A stretch of 64,000 nucleotides of DNA from Calliphora vicina (GCF_958450345.1 NC_088784.1:55484247-55548246); one strand, 5' to 3'. Shown: positions 46,363 through 58,640, counted from the first letter of the stretch. A program made the numbers and translations. Notes: generated by a model not told the origin, from the sequence alone.

Positions 46363-47004
46363 TAGGGTATTAAATCGATTAACCGATTAATTTTGGTCGG
46401 TTAATTTAAAATTTACGATTTTTAAAAAACAAACTGATTAATTTGTGTCGATTAACCGATTAACCAAAATTCCTTTTTTTTTGCACTTTATATAGAAATA
46501 TGGTTTTAAACACGCAAATTTTATTTCTTAACTGGTGAACATTCCCTTCATGAAATAGTTTTTTGAAGTATAGTATGAAAACTGAAACTCAGGAATTTGG
46601 AAATGACCTCTTTTCTAGAATGTTCTGTAAATTTTCTATGAAGTCATTACTGAAACGAGTCCTTTATCAGAACTTAACGATTAAAGTGTTCAAAAGAATG
46701 AAATCCATAAATCCTCCATCCAATGTCAGGATGGAGGATTTATATGCTTAGAAAATTGTTTTGTTGAATTGTTATGTTTTGTTTGTTTTTTATGTTTTTT
46801 TTTATTAATAAAATGCTTTTATAAGTACAAAAAAAAAACAAATTTTACTAAAAAATTTGAGTTTTTCTTTTCAATTTAAAATTAAAATAGAAATTATTCG
46901 ATTAATCAAATAATTTAAAATTAATCGATTATTAACCGATTAAATATAACACCAGATGTTCAATTAACCCATTAAACCAGAAACCCGATTAATTGAATAC
47001 CATA
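46363..47004. mobile_element. 642-bp hAT-like foldback element
   Basis: The ends TAGGGTATTAAATCGATTAA and the inverse of TATGGTATTCAATTAATCGG are flanked by octamers GTCCGTAC and TTCTGTAC, alike at six of eight positions. Both arms repeat CGATTAACCGATTAA-type words in opposite orientation. The middle holds a perfect hairpin. Confidence 0.55.
46707..46743. repeat. Perfect 15-bp stem hairpin
   Basis: ATAAATCCTCCATCC and GGATGGAGGATTTAT pair without mismatch around a 7-base loop, AATGTCA. Confidence 0.85.
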
Positions 47005-47019
47005 TTCTGTACAATAGAA

Positions 47020-47215
47020 AGATCAATCAAAGAGGGGTCAGTATTTCTACGAATCGTGCCACTCCGCAAGTTGAAGTATTATCTCTCTCATCTGTTTTGG
47101 AATATTGTTATAAATATTCTTACCGCGACATCGGTATTGTTATGTGGTAAATTTTTGGATACTATATTTTGTTGTCTGGAATCGGCATTGATCCTAGGAA
47201 AATTCCTGACCTTAT
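47020..47215 (+). pseudogene. Fragment of an RT similar to the 5' non-LTR element
   Basis: AATCGTGCCACTCCGCAAG corresponds to the GTPQGGV block and GGTAAATTTTTGGATACTAT to the KFLDTISSCMESAL stretch of the retrotransposon at bases 1-2667. An intervening deletion removes the YADD motif. It is a diverged, dead relative of that element. Confidence 0.65.
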
Positions 47216-47219
47216 AGAC

Positions 47220-48347
47220 TTTGCCATATCCTGAAATGTAGATCGAAATTCAATATCTACGGAAATATCTTTTGATTTATCTTCCGACCATTCACCTGTA
47301 ATAGTCACCTATTATCGAAAAAATATACCAAAATCTCCTGCAAATATTCCGTTTTACAAAACTAGTTGGCTTAAATACAGTAACCATATCCACAGAAATC
47401 CAAATATACAATGTGAGGGAGAGATAAACGAATGCGTCAATGACTTCACGTCATTAATTACTTCGGCTCTGGATCATTCAAGAATCGAGATCGCTACAAA
47501 GCCAAAAATGCATTATTATTTCTCGAAAAGTAGAAGCTTAGAAGTGGCAACAAAATAGATCACCTGCTGCAAAGCAGAGGCTGTCCATCGCTACTAGAAG
47601 ACTGAAGACTGTCCTTTGTTTAGAAGAGGACCGCAGAAGCAGGATATACATTGAGAGTTTGACGAATACTAAACATACGAAATTTTCTCTTTGGAAAGCC
47701 ACAGGTAACATCAAACCACCGGTACGGAATTGGCCAATTACCTCAGACTCCTGGAGATATGGTTGAATAACTGAAGAATACGAGCAAATGAACTCACTTG
47801 GATAGACGACTTACATGGCGTCGTCATATAGAAGCCAAGAGACTTCACATGAAGTTAAGAGCCTCTAGCCTTCAATGGTTTATCAATGACCAATCAAAAT
47901 TAAGCCTTGACTATAAAGTCATCCTGCATAAATATGGACATATGGAATCCAATTGTGGGGAACGGCCAGTAATTCCAGTATTGAACTTATACAGAGGGCC
48001 CAATCGAAAAGTCTTAGGGCCATGACGGGTTCACCATAGTGCATAAGAAATGAGAACATCCATAGAGACCTACAAGTACCGTTAGTTAAGGATGAGTTCA
48101 AGAATGTCCGTAATACATCATGAAATTACGAAACCACCGAAACCGGCTAGGTGGTTCAAGTTCTCGCATACACCCAAATACGATCAAGGCTTCGAAAAGC
48201 CGATCTACAACCCCGCTAAGATGTGGCTCATATTACCCACGCTCCCATCAGAGAGCATTTGGTTTTAATTTTAGTTATAAGATTTTAATATTTATTGTTA
48301 GGCCTAAGTAGGGCAGATTCGATAGATAAATAAATGTTATAAAAAAA
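47220..48347 (+). pseudogene. Jockey-clade non-LTR retrotransposon remnant
   Basis: The left part translates as FDLSSDHSPVIVTYYRK, matching the SSDHLPV block of the apurinic-type endonuclease. After a connector (TKFSLWKATGNIKPP) the sequence jumps to the region after the catalytic core: LDRRLTWRRHI, LSLDYKVIL, then, after frame changes, IHRDLQVPLVKDEF and the C-terminal end. RT motifs A-C are deleted. It ends AATAAATGTTATAAAAAAA. Numerous stops and frameshifts make it inactive. Confidence 0.75.
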
Positions 48348-49127
48348 TCTACACTGAGTGTTTGGAACTGGTACTTTTCACAAGTAGTAGGTATAATATT
48401 GATAACATCGTACTGTATTGAATCCAGGGCGGTTAATGCGTAACTCAATCCTAAAACGAAAATGTTCGAGATTGTGTACTAAATACATTGTAATTCGAAA
48501 CGAGTTCCTTTCGAATCGAATTAGGAAGTAACCATAAGACTACCAGTGTCACCCTATCGTAGTGTAAACTACGAATGGGTGCAGCCATAGTCTATTCAAA
48601 AGTGAAAATAATCGTTCATGAACATCAGTCGGAAAAAGAAAATAATAAATCAAAAAATATTTGAAACATTAATTTAACAACCGCAAAATAATACAGTCCG
48701 TATTTATATAAATATCAGAATATTTATATATATGTGAAGATTTAAAAAAAAGATCCATCCGGATAGTCATGCTTGCTATTTGATCATTAAAACATTTTTT
48801 GTCTGTAGGGTGTCATAAAAACAAACACATCGAGCTAATATTTGTACTATGTAAGTACATAGTTATTATAATTATTCACATGCATCTATATTTCAGTAAC
48901 ACCACATAAATACGCAATAAGTATTACAGCATAAAAAACTTTATTATTTGGCTTTTGAATAAATATTGCGTTTATTGAAATAAGCTTTTTGCAAAATGAA
49001 CAGGAGATGAATGCTTGAATCATGAAAATGTTAGATTAAATTGAATAAAAAGTAAAGATTGAAAAATTGGGGCTACTTTGGTAAACGCGAAAATTTTTAC
49101 TAGCAAATAGGAAATACCAGTATATAG
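48348..49127. other. Gp210 intron sequence without recognised gene
   Basis: Nothing recognised beyond AT-rich sequence. Confidence 0.4.
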
Positions 49128-49695
49128 TAACACATTTAGAAACATACACGGCTGAAAAAGTTCCTGACAGGAACTTTGCTAAAAACAGAGCACGGAAATT
49201 AAATTCAAAATTTATAAAAAAAATATACCAACATTTTTATGTTGCTGACGCTCGAGGGAATGTTGTAGAAAAGTTTAGGACCCAAAAGCACAAAATTTTC
49301 CCAAAAAGTTCTTGGTATGGTAAGCAATATGCAAGAGCAAAACATTTATTACAAAGGGCTCATAAATACCGAAATTTACACCAAGGACATCATAAGACTT
49401 TTTAATGTGTCCACTTATTTTTGGCCTGATTTGGCATCCTGTCACTATGGTAAGCAAGGTCTTGAGTGGTACAAGAACAATAATGTGGTATTTGTACCAA
49501 GAGAGGCAATTCCTCCAAACTGCCTGAAGCTAAGGCCAGTGAAGAGATATTGGGCTCTTGATAAAAGAGAATTGAAGAGCACAAAGAAAGTCTCTAAAAG
49601 TGTGGTAGTGACAGAAAGCTCTATAAAAACCTTAATGGAAGGGTTTCTTTTTTATTAACATTTATGTATGTTAAGATTTTTTCCATTTCACTCCT
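49128..49695 (+). mobile_element. Tc1/mariner-like element, copy D, 5'-truncated
   Basis: It begins within the transposase linker (AACATACACGGCTGAAAAAG) and reaches the right terminal sequence TTTTTTCCATTTCACTCCT, followed by TA. The middle is internally deleted. Confidence 0.7.
49317..49658 (+). pseudogene. Tc1/mariner-like transposase, copy D, C-terminal part
   Basis: This copy has the longest intact C-terminal frame: FWPDLASCHYGKQGLEWYK, NNNVVFVPREAIPPNCLKL and RPVKRYWAL. The second catalytic aspartate (in PDLASC) is retained. The residue 38 positions later, glutamate in an active enzyme (RPVERYW), is lysine. Counting the 37 intervening residues is what suggests the DD37E subgroup. It ends with VTESSIKTLMEGF. 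The first catalytic block is missing. Confidence 0.75.
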
Positions 49696-51899
49696 TATTT
49701 ACTCGCACACACTTGAATGAATTCTTCGAAAAATGTGTAATTCTCGCGGGTTAACAAAAACTCATTTATCATTATCTTCGTCATAACGCTTAAAATTATT
49801 AGAAATTAATTAAACACAAAGATTTCGCAGTTGATTTCAATTAAACCACTCAATAAGGCCGTTGGCAAAATGCCAATTTCGATTTTATGTTTCAATTTTT
49901 TCTATCCTGATGTCCACCACAACGATGCTATATATAACGTCCTTTGGGCTATATTAAGGCAAACATACATATTATATCTATATTATGCGTATGATGAAAC
50001 GGCGCCTTGCATACATAAATGATGTCCAACATCCAAGTATTTCTATCTGACAATATACACAGATACATACATACATGTGAATGTATGTTTGTAGTATGTA
50101 TTTTTTTCATTGTGCTCGTGCTTATAAAAGTGTCATTTATGTATAATGAGCACTGAGGAATTTTTATTTCTATCATCATTATTACGGGAAAAATTATGAT
50201 AACCTGTCACACATGGCTAAAATACCACATTAATAACAAAAACACAAAATGAATGCAAAACTACATTGTAGATACTACAGTGTCACTATGTACTGTCGCT
50301 GTCGCTGTCACTGCCACATCCACCATCCAACACATCAACAACACAGTAGAGCCGTCAACAAATGACTGACAAAAAAATAACAACAACAATAACAATAGAC
50401 AAATAAACCAAAAACCGTCGTACAAAATAATAGTAGTAATTCTTTTGGGAGTTGATAATAAAGTACATATTTGTATGTACATTAGACCGACTCACAGAAA
50501 AAAAAAAGATTTTGTTACTACAACTAAGAAATGGATCGTTAATTGTATTGTCAATATTCGTACAATTTCTCGTGTTATCGGACATTCAATCTTGTAAATA
50601 TATATCACGTTTCAAACATGCTAAATATGGGTATTAAACTGTTTGTTTTGGCAAGAACAATTGCGATCAAGAAAAAGAGAATTTTGTTTATTTCAATCTG
50701 TTAATTGTGCGTGAGGTAATCTTTTTGTAAAAATAATGATAACTTCAAAAATGAATTGAGCTACAGCACCATTTGAGGCAAGTAATAAATAAAATCATTG
50801 TTTTCCTCTCAATATGAAGTGAGTCACTCTAATGTACATATATTTAGTATGTAGTATATGCGTATGATACATATTATGCCAACATTATCATCGCAGTAAT
50901 CAGAGTAGTACGAATATGAATTCTTAAAAAGAACATCTAATAAAAATTATTACATTTAACAGTCAAGATGGCAACTTTTATTATGATTTCAAATATTTAT
51001 TAGAAGCTATTTTCTATTACAGTTCAGAAAGTCTCTAAGTGTTCTGAAATATTTTTAAAATTAAATAAAAAATCGAAAACATATTTGGATCAAACCAATT
51101 CGATATGTTATGGTCTAATAATATCATTCTTTTAACATATCTGTCCTATACACAACAAACATATGGGATTGTTGTATGTACACAAATATTCACAAAAATA
51201 ATGAATATTAATTTGTCTATAATAAAATATGTACAACATGGAATGAATGTACAGTGGTAACGTTCGTACTGCACATTTAAATCAGTATTCCCATAACTTA
51301 ATTAGGAAAAAATGCAAAATATAAATTTGCTAAAAAATGCAAAAAAATAAAATGTTTTAGTTTGTAGCAAAATAAAGAGATAATTTTCAATAAAGTTGAT
51401 TCTTAAAAAAATTAAAAACCCCGTTCGAGAACTAGTTTTTTCACAAACGCATATTTTTTAATCTAATTAAAATATTGACTTGAAATTCTTTTGGTAAGAC
51501 CAAAAATTAACATATCTAAACAACAAAAAAAAATAGTTCGAAATAAATGTGGAGCAAATTGTTCATAGTATTTGCAATTCTATTAAAATTTTGATTCAAA
51601 TTTTAGTTTTATAAACTCAATAAATATGTAATAAAATCTTTATTTATTAACAAAACTCAATGAAATTTTCAACATATTCTAAATTTGTCATTCCAAAAAT
51701 TGTATTTTGTACAATTTTGCCCATTTGGCCCACATTTCCTTCGGAGCTGGGAAAATACTTTAGGGACAAATAGGGAACACATCATGGTTTCTAAAGCAGC
51801 TTTCCGCTTTTTTATCGCAGCTTTGGGATTTTAGAACATGTGGCCCAAAGTTGAAATTTTAATAAAAAATAGGTCTAATTCCGAAGGGCGTTGGGGCGA
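49696..51899. other. Gp210 intron sequence without recognised gene
   Basis: AT-rich sequence with short CAACAA and CATACATA tracts (50,060-50,090 and 50,335-50,400). No supported element. Confidence 0.4.
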
Positions 51900-52425
51900 C
51901 ATATTCGAAAAATAGGACATGTATTTTATACCAAAATGTTCTCCGTAAATATATCTTACAGAAAAATATAAAATTGTTTATGTTCTTAAAGAAAGTTTAT
52001 TTTTAATAAAAATGAGTTAATTCATTTTTTCGCTCAAAAAACAGAACAAGTCTATTTTTTTAATTTTTAAATTGAAAATCGTTTATTTTTGGATCCATAA
52101 TTGATATGAAATCGATTCTATATAATCGAGTCCTTTATTTTTAAAAAAAGCGACCAAGGAATGGCAAAATTTTAAAATTTCAATGAAATGTCTATAACTC
52201 GGATATTATAAGAGATAAATAGCACACGCAAGCATGTTTTTTCAAGACCTATTCGAGCGTTTTCAAAAGTATTAAAATTACACGTGTTTAAAAATTTTAC
52301 ATGTCGAAGATACCCTACTTTGAGCCCCCTCTACGCATACGTCAAATTTTATCCTGATCGGACCAGCCATATAGAAATGCCAGATTTATTTCCAAAAAAT
52401 GTTGATTCTGCCCCACTGTGGAGTG
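51900..52425. repeat. Dispersed repeat shared with 6.5-6.7 kb
   Basis: It shares ATTATAAGAGATAAATA, CTGATCGGACCAGCC and ATGCCAGATTTATTTCC with the earlier region, and ends CTGCCCCACTGTGG, a likely transposon terminus. Confidence 0.55.
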
Positions 52426-53919
52426 TGAACATGAATTCATACGCAGCAGTTCTAAATGATTGTCCAGAACTAGTGATTTTACATGTAATTTAGGGTGACC
52501 CTTTTAAATTACAATGAAACTATCTGATAGCTGGTCCAAAGTAGGTTATGCGTTGGAATAAGTTACATAATCAATTACCTTACTAGCTACCAACTGGTTA
52601 CTTTATAATTTTAATAACTAGTTATTTAATATGTACTGGTGTAAGCGGAAGCTAATTGACCTCAAATAGTCAGTTAGAAAATATTTAATAGAGAGTCCAA
52701 TAACCGATTGCTTGTAAACAAACCTTCCTCCGAACACTCTCCAATATATTATTTCTGGTGGGTAAAATAACTGCTTTCTAAATTTTAATATTATACATCC
52801 TTCACTAGCGTCCGACCAAACATTCGAACTTAATTGCTTTTTCAAGAGTTATACGGGAATACAAAATTAATATTATAGTAAGAATTGTGCTAAATGTCCC
52901 AATTATTGATAAATTCATTGAAATTTATTGTTGGGGGATAAGCTAGTTCATATGCGCATTTCACTGGTTGCTTAGGCCAGATCATCAGGAAACCTTTTCC
53001 CAAAAGGCTTCAGAAAAACTAAAGATATTATACAAATCAAGCTATAGAGTGAATGAGAATTACAGACATTCAAGATTTATTTGTAAAAATATCAAAGCTT
53101 AAACAAAACTCCAACAATAAACAGTGAGTTTATCTTTTCTTACTTTTTGTTTTTTGTAAGCATCTTCCTACATTTTGTTTCACTATTACATTTAATAGTT
53201 CGTATCCTAACTGTACATTATAGCTGTCATTTGAATTATTTTTTTGGAATTAAGGTCCTATTGAACCACTGTAACTTGTCACTCTTACCTTAATTCACAT
53301 TTAACACATCTACAAACAGGCAAACAGACATACAAAAGTAAACACACTTTTTATACTCGCATGTATTTTACTGTCAATAATAGGAAAACCTATGACACAA
53401 AAGTGTTAAAAAGTCATGAAGAGCAAAAAAAAAAAAACAAAAGTTTTATGGACATATAATGCAATAAATTGTTCAGGGATTTGTACAAGTAATTTCCACG
53501 GCAACAAGACAAATTAATACAATTAAAGTAGAGAAAAAAAATAAAAGTTTTTCATCTTATTAACATTAACAGAATCGTGAGTAAATTGCAGCTGGAATTG
53601 TAATAAATATGATGATGTTAATGATGTAACTTTACTAATATGTTGAGTTTAATGAAGATAATTAAGGTCAAACCATATTTTATCTGCCTTGCCTTACTCT
53701 AATTTAAGGTAGAGTTTTAAGATTTTTTAAATGCTAAAACATACATTGTTTCATGTAATACTTCAATTACATAGAACAAAGTTTCGTTTGATTTGATTTG
53801 ATTTCATTGAATTTAAATCATAACCAATGACTAATAACAAGAAATGAAACGCTGTCAAAAAAACCTAAGTCAGTTGTTATAAAAAACCTAACTCTAAGAA
53901 TGTATTGGTAACATTTTGG
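52426..53919. other. Gp210 intron sequence without recognised gene
   Basis: No repeat family, inverted repeat or coding region recognised. Confidence 0.4.
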
Positions 53920-54103
53920 TGTAGGAAACATTACAAAACAGCAATTATCTCAAAGAGTAATTATAATTTTTTTTTAATTTAACTGTGACTTTAGTTACAG
54001 ATTTGTTAACATTTCCATCAAAGGTCGAAATGCATTCTGACTTTAATTTTTTGTTATAATTATAATAATGTTATAATTTTAGCACGTGAAATTTTGTGTG
54101 TCA

Positions 54104-55615
54104 TTTTTATACCCTTCACCTTCGTGAGAAGGGTATATGGGCAAGTCCCAGAAACAGTCTACCAACAAACAATTTTTAAATGAATCAAACTTGAAATATT
54201 CAATTGTAATATTAGACTAGATATGTACATATATTATCTTTATCTTTATATATATAATTCTTCTGTACGTGTGTTAGTAACTAAACTCCTCCTTAACGGC
54301 TGGGTCGATTTCGATGAAATTTGTTGTGTGTGTTTGAGTAGGTCCCTGGATGGTTTAGATTCACATTTGACCTATATAGGAACAATGGGCATGGCACCTC
54401 CCATACAAAGTAAAAATTTATTATTGCATATGTGGAGTAATATTATAGTGGGAGTCTTCAAACTTTGTGTGAGCTATGGCAGAACAACGTTTGCCGGGAC
54501 AACTAGTATTTTATATATAAACAAAATGTATTTCGATATTCATTCATACAAAAATGATTACCAAATCCAACACTAGCGCAGATATCTCAATTTTATACAA
54601 AAAAAAATTAATTTTTTAATGTGTTTTTATCATTACTTACTTAAGTGTTAACAAGATGGTTCGATTGACAGCTATATTTTTGACCATTCAATTTAAATAC
54701 AAATTAATTTTGAGTAATTTCACTTTGAATGGAATTTTTCACAACTTCTCACGGAAAAGGAGATAATTTTCAAGCAACTGGATAATTGTAACGAACGTCA
54801 CTTAACGTGCGTCACAAAATGTTCTCCGCTTTTTATGAAAACGGCAAATGTTTGTTCATGCAAATAACTTATATTAGAATTCTCTTTCATTCATCTTTCA
54901 TAGGAATAAGATTTTGTGTGCTTTATTATGCAAAATTCACTAAAATTACGGAAAAAAAAAAACTTCAACTTTTAATGTAACTTCCATTTTTTCTAACGTC
55001 GTCACAAAACTGTGCGATCAATTATTTCGCCAGAAATGGCAATCAAAAGGTAATATCTTATGCCATTTGTAATTGCACTTAAATCTCACTATAGCGTATA
55101 GTATACGTTGGAGGTATCTTATTTGAAAAACCAAAACATTTTTATATTTAAATATGAAAACGTGTACGAATGAAACGTTCGTCATGCAGGATTCGCCCAT
55201 ATATAAGTTTGTAATTTTTTCCACAATATAATTTTCCGACCCTATAAAGTATATATGTATATTCTGGATCCTTATAGATAGCGGAGTCGATTAAGCCATA
55301 TCCGTCTGTTGAAATCAACTTTCCGAAGCCCCCAAATAACTTACATATACGATTCATACATCAATATCTCCGGACCATAGTAAGTTGAACCCACAATGGG
55401 TCAAAATCGGAAAAAATATGTTTTTTTCGCTAAATATTAAAAAAAATTCAAAAAATAATTTAAAAAAAATGTTTTTTCAAAGAATGAAAAAAATAATTTT
55501 AGAAAAAAAAATATATTTTGTTTACCTAAAAATATTTTTAATTTGTATTTTGAAGTATAATTTGGTGAAGGGTAAATAAGATTCGGCACAGCCGAATATA
55601 GCTCTCTTACTTGTT
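54104..55615 (+). repeat. R1 element inside X copy 2, itself interrupted
   Basis: The 5' start (TATACCCTTCACCTTCGTGA) and, after an insert, the rest of R1 (GTTTGTAATTTTTTCCACAA through TTCGGCACAGCCGAATATAG and CTCTCTTACTTGTT) are both present. The flanking X sequence fixes both boundaries. Confidence 0.75.
54139..55198. mobile_element. 1.06-kb element with GGGC ends inside R1
   Basis: It interrupts R1 at its ATATAT stretch. The ends are GGGCAAGTCC and the inverse of GGGCGAATCC, flanked by ATAT repeats that fit a 4-bp (or longer) target duplication. The interior shares CCCATACAAAGTAAA and a TTTCGATGAAATTTGTTG-like stretch with 58.1-58.6 kb. It contains one 117-codon frame with no known domain. 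Confidence 0.55.
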
Positions 55616-55770
55616 CACCTTTTTGCATCTGGTTCATAAAATTAATTTGCAAATTAGTTTCTGATGGTTTCTGAGTTTATTGGGTCATAATTACCCTGAA
55701 AAATATTATTCAACAACTTTTTTTTACCTTTTTAACGTTTGCGGGTTAGAGGGTTAATATTGTAAAAGAA

Positions 55771-57179
55771 AACCTACTACAAAGCGCTCTAAAGTTAAAT
55801 CTTGGGGAATATTTATATTTTCAACAGAAAGCAGCATATTACTAGTAAGAATCAACTTGAAGAAGTCAAAATATTGGAGCTGATGTCACAAAAAATTGGT
55901 CCATTCAAGACGATTAAAAGGAGTCATTAAAAATGGGCTACTCCACAAAATATTAAAATATTTAAAAACAATTATCCTATTAAAAATTAGAAACTGTGTG
56001 AATATTTTTGTCCGCTTAAAATCGAACTTCGAAATATTAGTTAACTTTTTTCTGAAATGTGCCACCTTATGTTTAGTTTTTCCATATATTTCAATAAGTC
56101 ACTGTATATGTAAATAAATATTTTTGTTGAAACCCGTAAGAAAGTGGCCTTCGTTTAAAAAATATGAAAGATTAAAGATAAATCTGTCTGCTGTATGAAT
56201 ATTTAAGTCCGTCACTGTATATAAAATCAAAATTTTAATATAAAAATACATTAAAAATTGTCAATTATAATGAATTTTCACTCGAATAAAATAATAACTA
56301 GACAGTAAATGTTCCAACGAATGTATTTAGTTAATTAACCAAAATCCATTCTTCAAAAAAAGGTCTCTACTGGTATCTACTTTAAAAATCGATTAAACAG
56401 ATTGAAAATAAGTCCAAAGCTCAAATCCCAAAAAATACAGTAAATATGTTTGTTAAATACATGTTTTTCAAGAATTCTTTTCTACTTATGTACAAAATTG
56501 TTTCTTTTGTTTTCAAACACCCAAGTTTGCTCATTTTCCAACCACCTATTTATTGTTGCTTCAATGTTTGCCATATTGTAACGTATAAAGGACAGACATA
56601 AATTTCTGTTGAAGGATTTCTCGAGGTCTTGTTCGATTTTCTGATTAAAATGGTTGTAAAATTTCATGAAATGATTTACACCTGGATGAATTTTACTTAG
56701 TTTTTGTCTATTTTTTTAATTTGGTCTATAAAGTCTGTTAGACAGTAGACTGTTTAGAGGTGTTTTTTTTAAATAATGAATAAAACAAAGTTAAACAAGG
56801 TGTAAATAATTAGATGAAAATTATAATAAAAATGATTTTTCCAAGTATGTACTTAGTTGCGCTGGCATAATACAATCATTCTTTATGTAGTGCTACAGTA
56901 CTCATCAAATATAAAAAATTAAAATTACGTTTTATAGCTGACGATGATACTGTAGAGTAGATTAATTGTTCTTTTTGAAAAGATGTCATATTTTAAACAT
57001 ATGTTGAACAATTAAAAAAACTATCAATTCACAAAACTACCGGTTTGGCGAAATTTATTAACTTTTAATGTGAAAAGTCCTAATGAAAAGGATCAAAAAA
57101 ATATTAAATAAAATCAAAATGTGTTCTCATGCATTAAACATTTAAGAATATTGGATATTAAGCGGCTTGCATTTTTTCG
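55771..57179. other. Intron sequence with a possible Tc1-like end
   Basis: Two copies of a GTCACTGTAT-type word (56,098 and 56,212) and an AT-rich stretch from 55,860 resemble the 3' end of Tc1-like elements. No catalytic motif can be read, so I give no stronger call. Confidence 0.3.
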
Positions 57180-57440
57180 AAAAAGACATGAGCCACACAT
57201 CAAGCCATTCAGTTGTTGCATGTAAAGTTCATCGGTCTCAATTTAGCAATGTCAATTGGCCACCGCTGGATTATTTTCTCTGGGTCCATTTGAAAGACCG
57301 GGTTTACTGATGCTCTGAAAGATAAAATTCGGCGCTGCATTGACGAGATAAGCGAAGTGCTTTTGCAAAATTGGTTAAAAATTTATTGACGGCCTGCAGA
57401 CATACTTGAGGTGATATGATGTTGGGCAAATTCGTATCAA
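57180..57440 (+). pseudogene. Mariner-superfamily transposase C-terminal fragment
   Basis: Over several frames the sequence reads SHSVVACKVHRSQFSNVNWP, LDYFLWVHLKDRVY, then DALKDKIRRCIDEISEVLLQ. This matches the C-terminal block of DDE transposases of the Tc1/mariner type (WPPRSPDLTPLDFFLWGYLK and the KIR.CI..I segment). Between NWPP and LDYFLW the catalytic SPDLT residues are deleted. A stop follows RVY. It is a fragment of a lineage different from the DD37E-type copies. Confidence 0.65.
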
Positions 57441-57651
57441 TAAAACTAATTTTATTTCAAAAATTTGATTCTAAACCAATTTACTCCATTTACTTAGTTA
57501 GATTATTTTTAATGTTCGCTTTCGTGCGAGGTTTATTAATGATTCTGTTTGTAACAAATCTAAATATTGGGCATAGAACAAAAAAGTATATATTCTGTTT
57601 CCTTATAACATTCTTAGGTGATCTACCTATGAAGAAACGTAGAGCTTAAAG

Positions 57652-57781
57652 CAGGCGCGGAACCAGGTCAACAATTTGGGGGGAGGGGGGATGTGTGTAA
57701 TTAAATTTTACATTTTTTATATTGAAACTTTACGCTTTTTGGGGGAAAATTTCCATTTTTAACCCCCAGGATCCGCACCTG
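57652..57781. mobile_element. 130-bp hAT-like MITE
   Basis: The ends CAGGCGCGGAACC and the inverse of CAGGTGCGGATCC are followed by GGGGGA/CCCCC tracts. Flanking octamers are only weakly similar. The end at 9,247 belongs to the same family. Confidence 0.55.
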
Positions 57782-58074
57782 TTCTAGAGAAAATTTTCCA
57801 AAACAAATTCTATATTGATCAGAAATGGTATTGCTAATGTGCAAAATCGGTCAAAAAGTTAATATTTTTCAAAAAACTTTTGCTACTTCTTTAGATAATA
57901 CAATTACATTTTGCACACATTGTTCCTATGATAAAAGGACAAGCTGTGTTAAAAAAGTTAAGAATAGCTACATGATTTTTCACATCCGAGTTTTATTTTG
58001 AAGTTCAGGCTGTACATTCGACGTCAAACACAGTTCAGTGTGAAAACAGTTAAAATATTTCAATTGTTCGCAAC

Positions 58075-58640
58075 TGTATATATAAAATTTAATGAATGAA
58101 TGTATCTGTTTATTTATTTGTTTGTGCCTTATAGGAGGCTAAACCACGAAACCGATGTTTTTGAAATTTTTACTGTATATTTCTCTATATCTGGAAGGAA
58201 CAATAGGCAAATTTCATCAAGTGTCACCTCCCTCCCATACAAAGTAAATAGTTATTATAGAATATCTGGTGACCTATAATTGTTAAAACCGCAAAACTTC
58301 TCGGTATTGTGTGTTGCTTGTCTGAAAATATGCAAGATTGTATAAATATATGTGGCACCATCCACTATTGTATAACTGTGTAAGTCTACAAATTTTACAT
58401 AGTTTGACTGAAAATGGGCGGTTTTGGATTAATAAGCTCCCATACAACGTAAATTGTTTACTTCGAGTATATAAAGAACTATAATTGTAAAAGTATTTAA
58501 ACAATTTACGAATCAATTACTTATCACTGTACGGATTTTCGTTGAAATTGAATTAGTGAAATTGGATTAGTGGGCGTGGCTCATCCCATACAAAGTAAAT
58601 ACTAATTTCGAATATCTTGAGAACTATAATTTAAAAATGG
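58075..58640. repeat. Repeat sharing CCCATACAAAGTAAA with 54.2-54.4 kb
   Basis: Two close CCCATACAAAGTAAA words (58,237 and 58,589) and a related TCCCATACAACGTAAA (58,438) are each followed by similar AT-rich sequence. The start TGTATATATAAAATTTAATG resembles that at 54,245. Probably degenerate noncoding transposon sequence. Confidence 0.45.

Larger units (their letters stand above)
53920..55770. repeat. Family X, copy 2, split by R1
   Basis: The left part matches 29,130-29,310 (AACTGTGACTTTAGTTACAG, AGCACGTGAAATTTTGTGTG) and the right part matches 29,430-29,550 (TTAATTTGCAAATTAGTTTC, ATAATTACCCT). The two halves are separated by an R1 element, and about 130 bp of X is missing at the junction. 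Confidence 0.7.

Noticed and set aside
54223..54576. 117-codon frame inside the GGGC-ended element
   Set aside because: The same words recur noncoding at 58.1-58.6 kb with stops, so it is probably chance.
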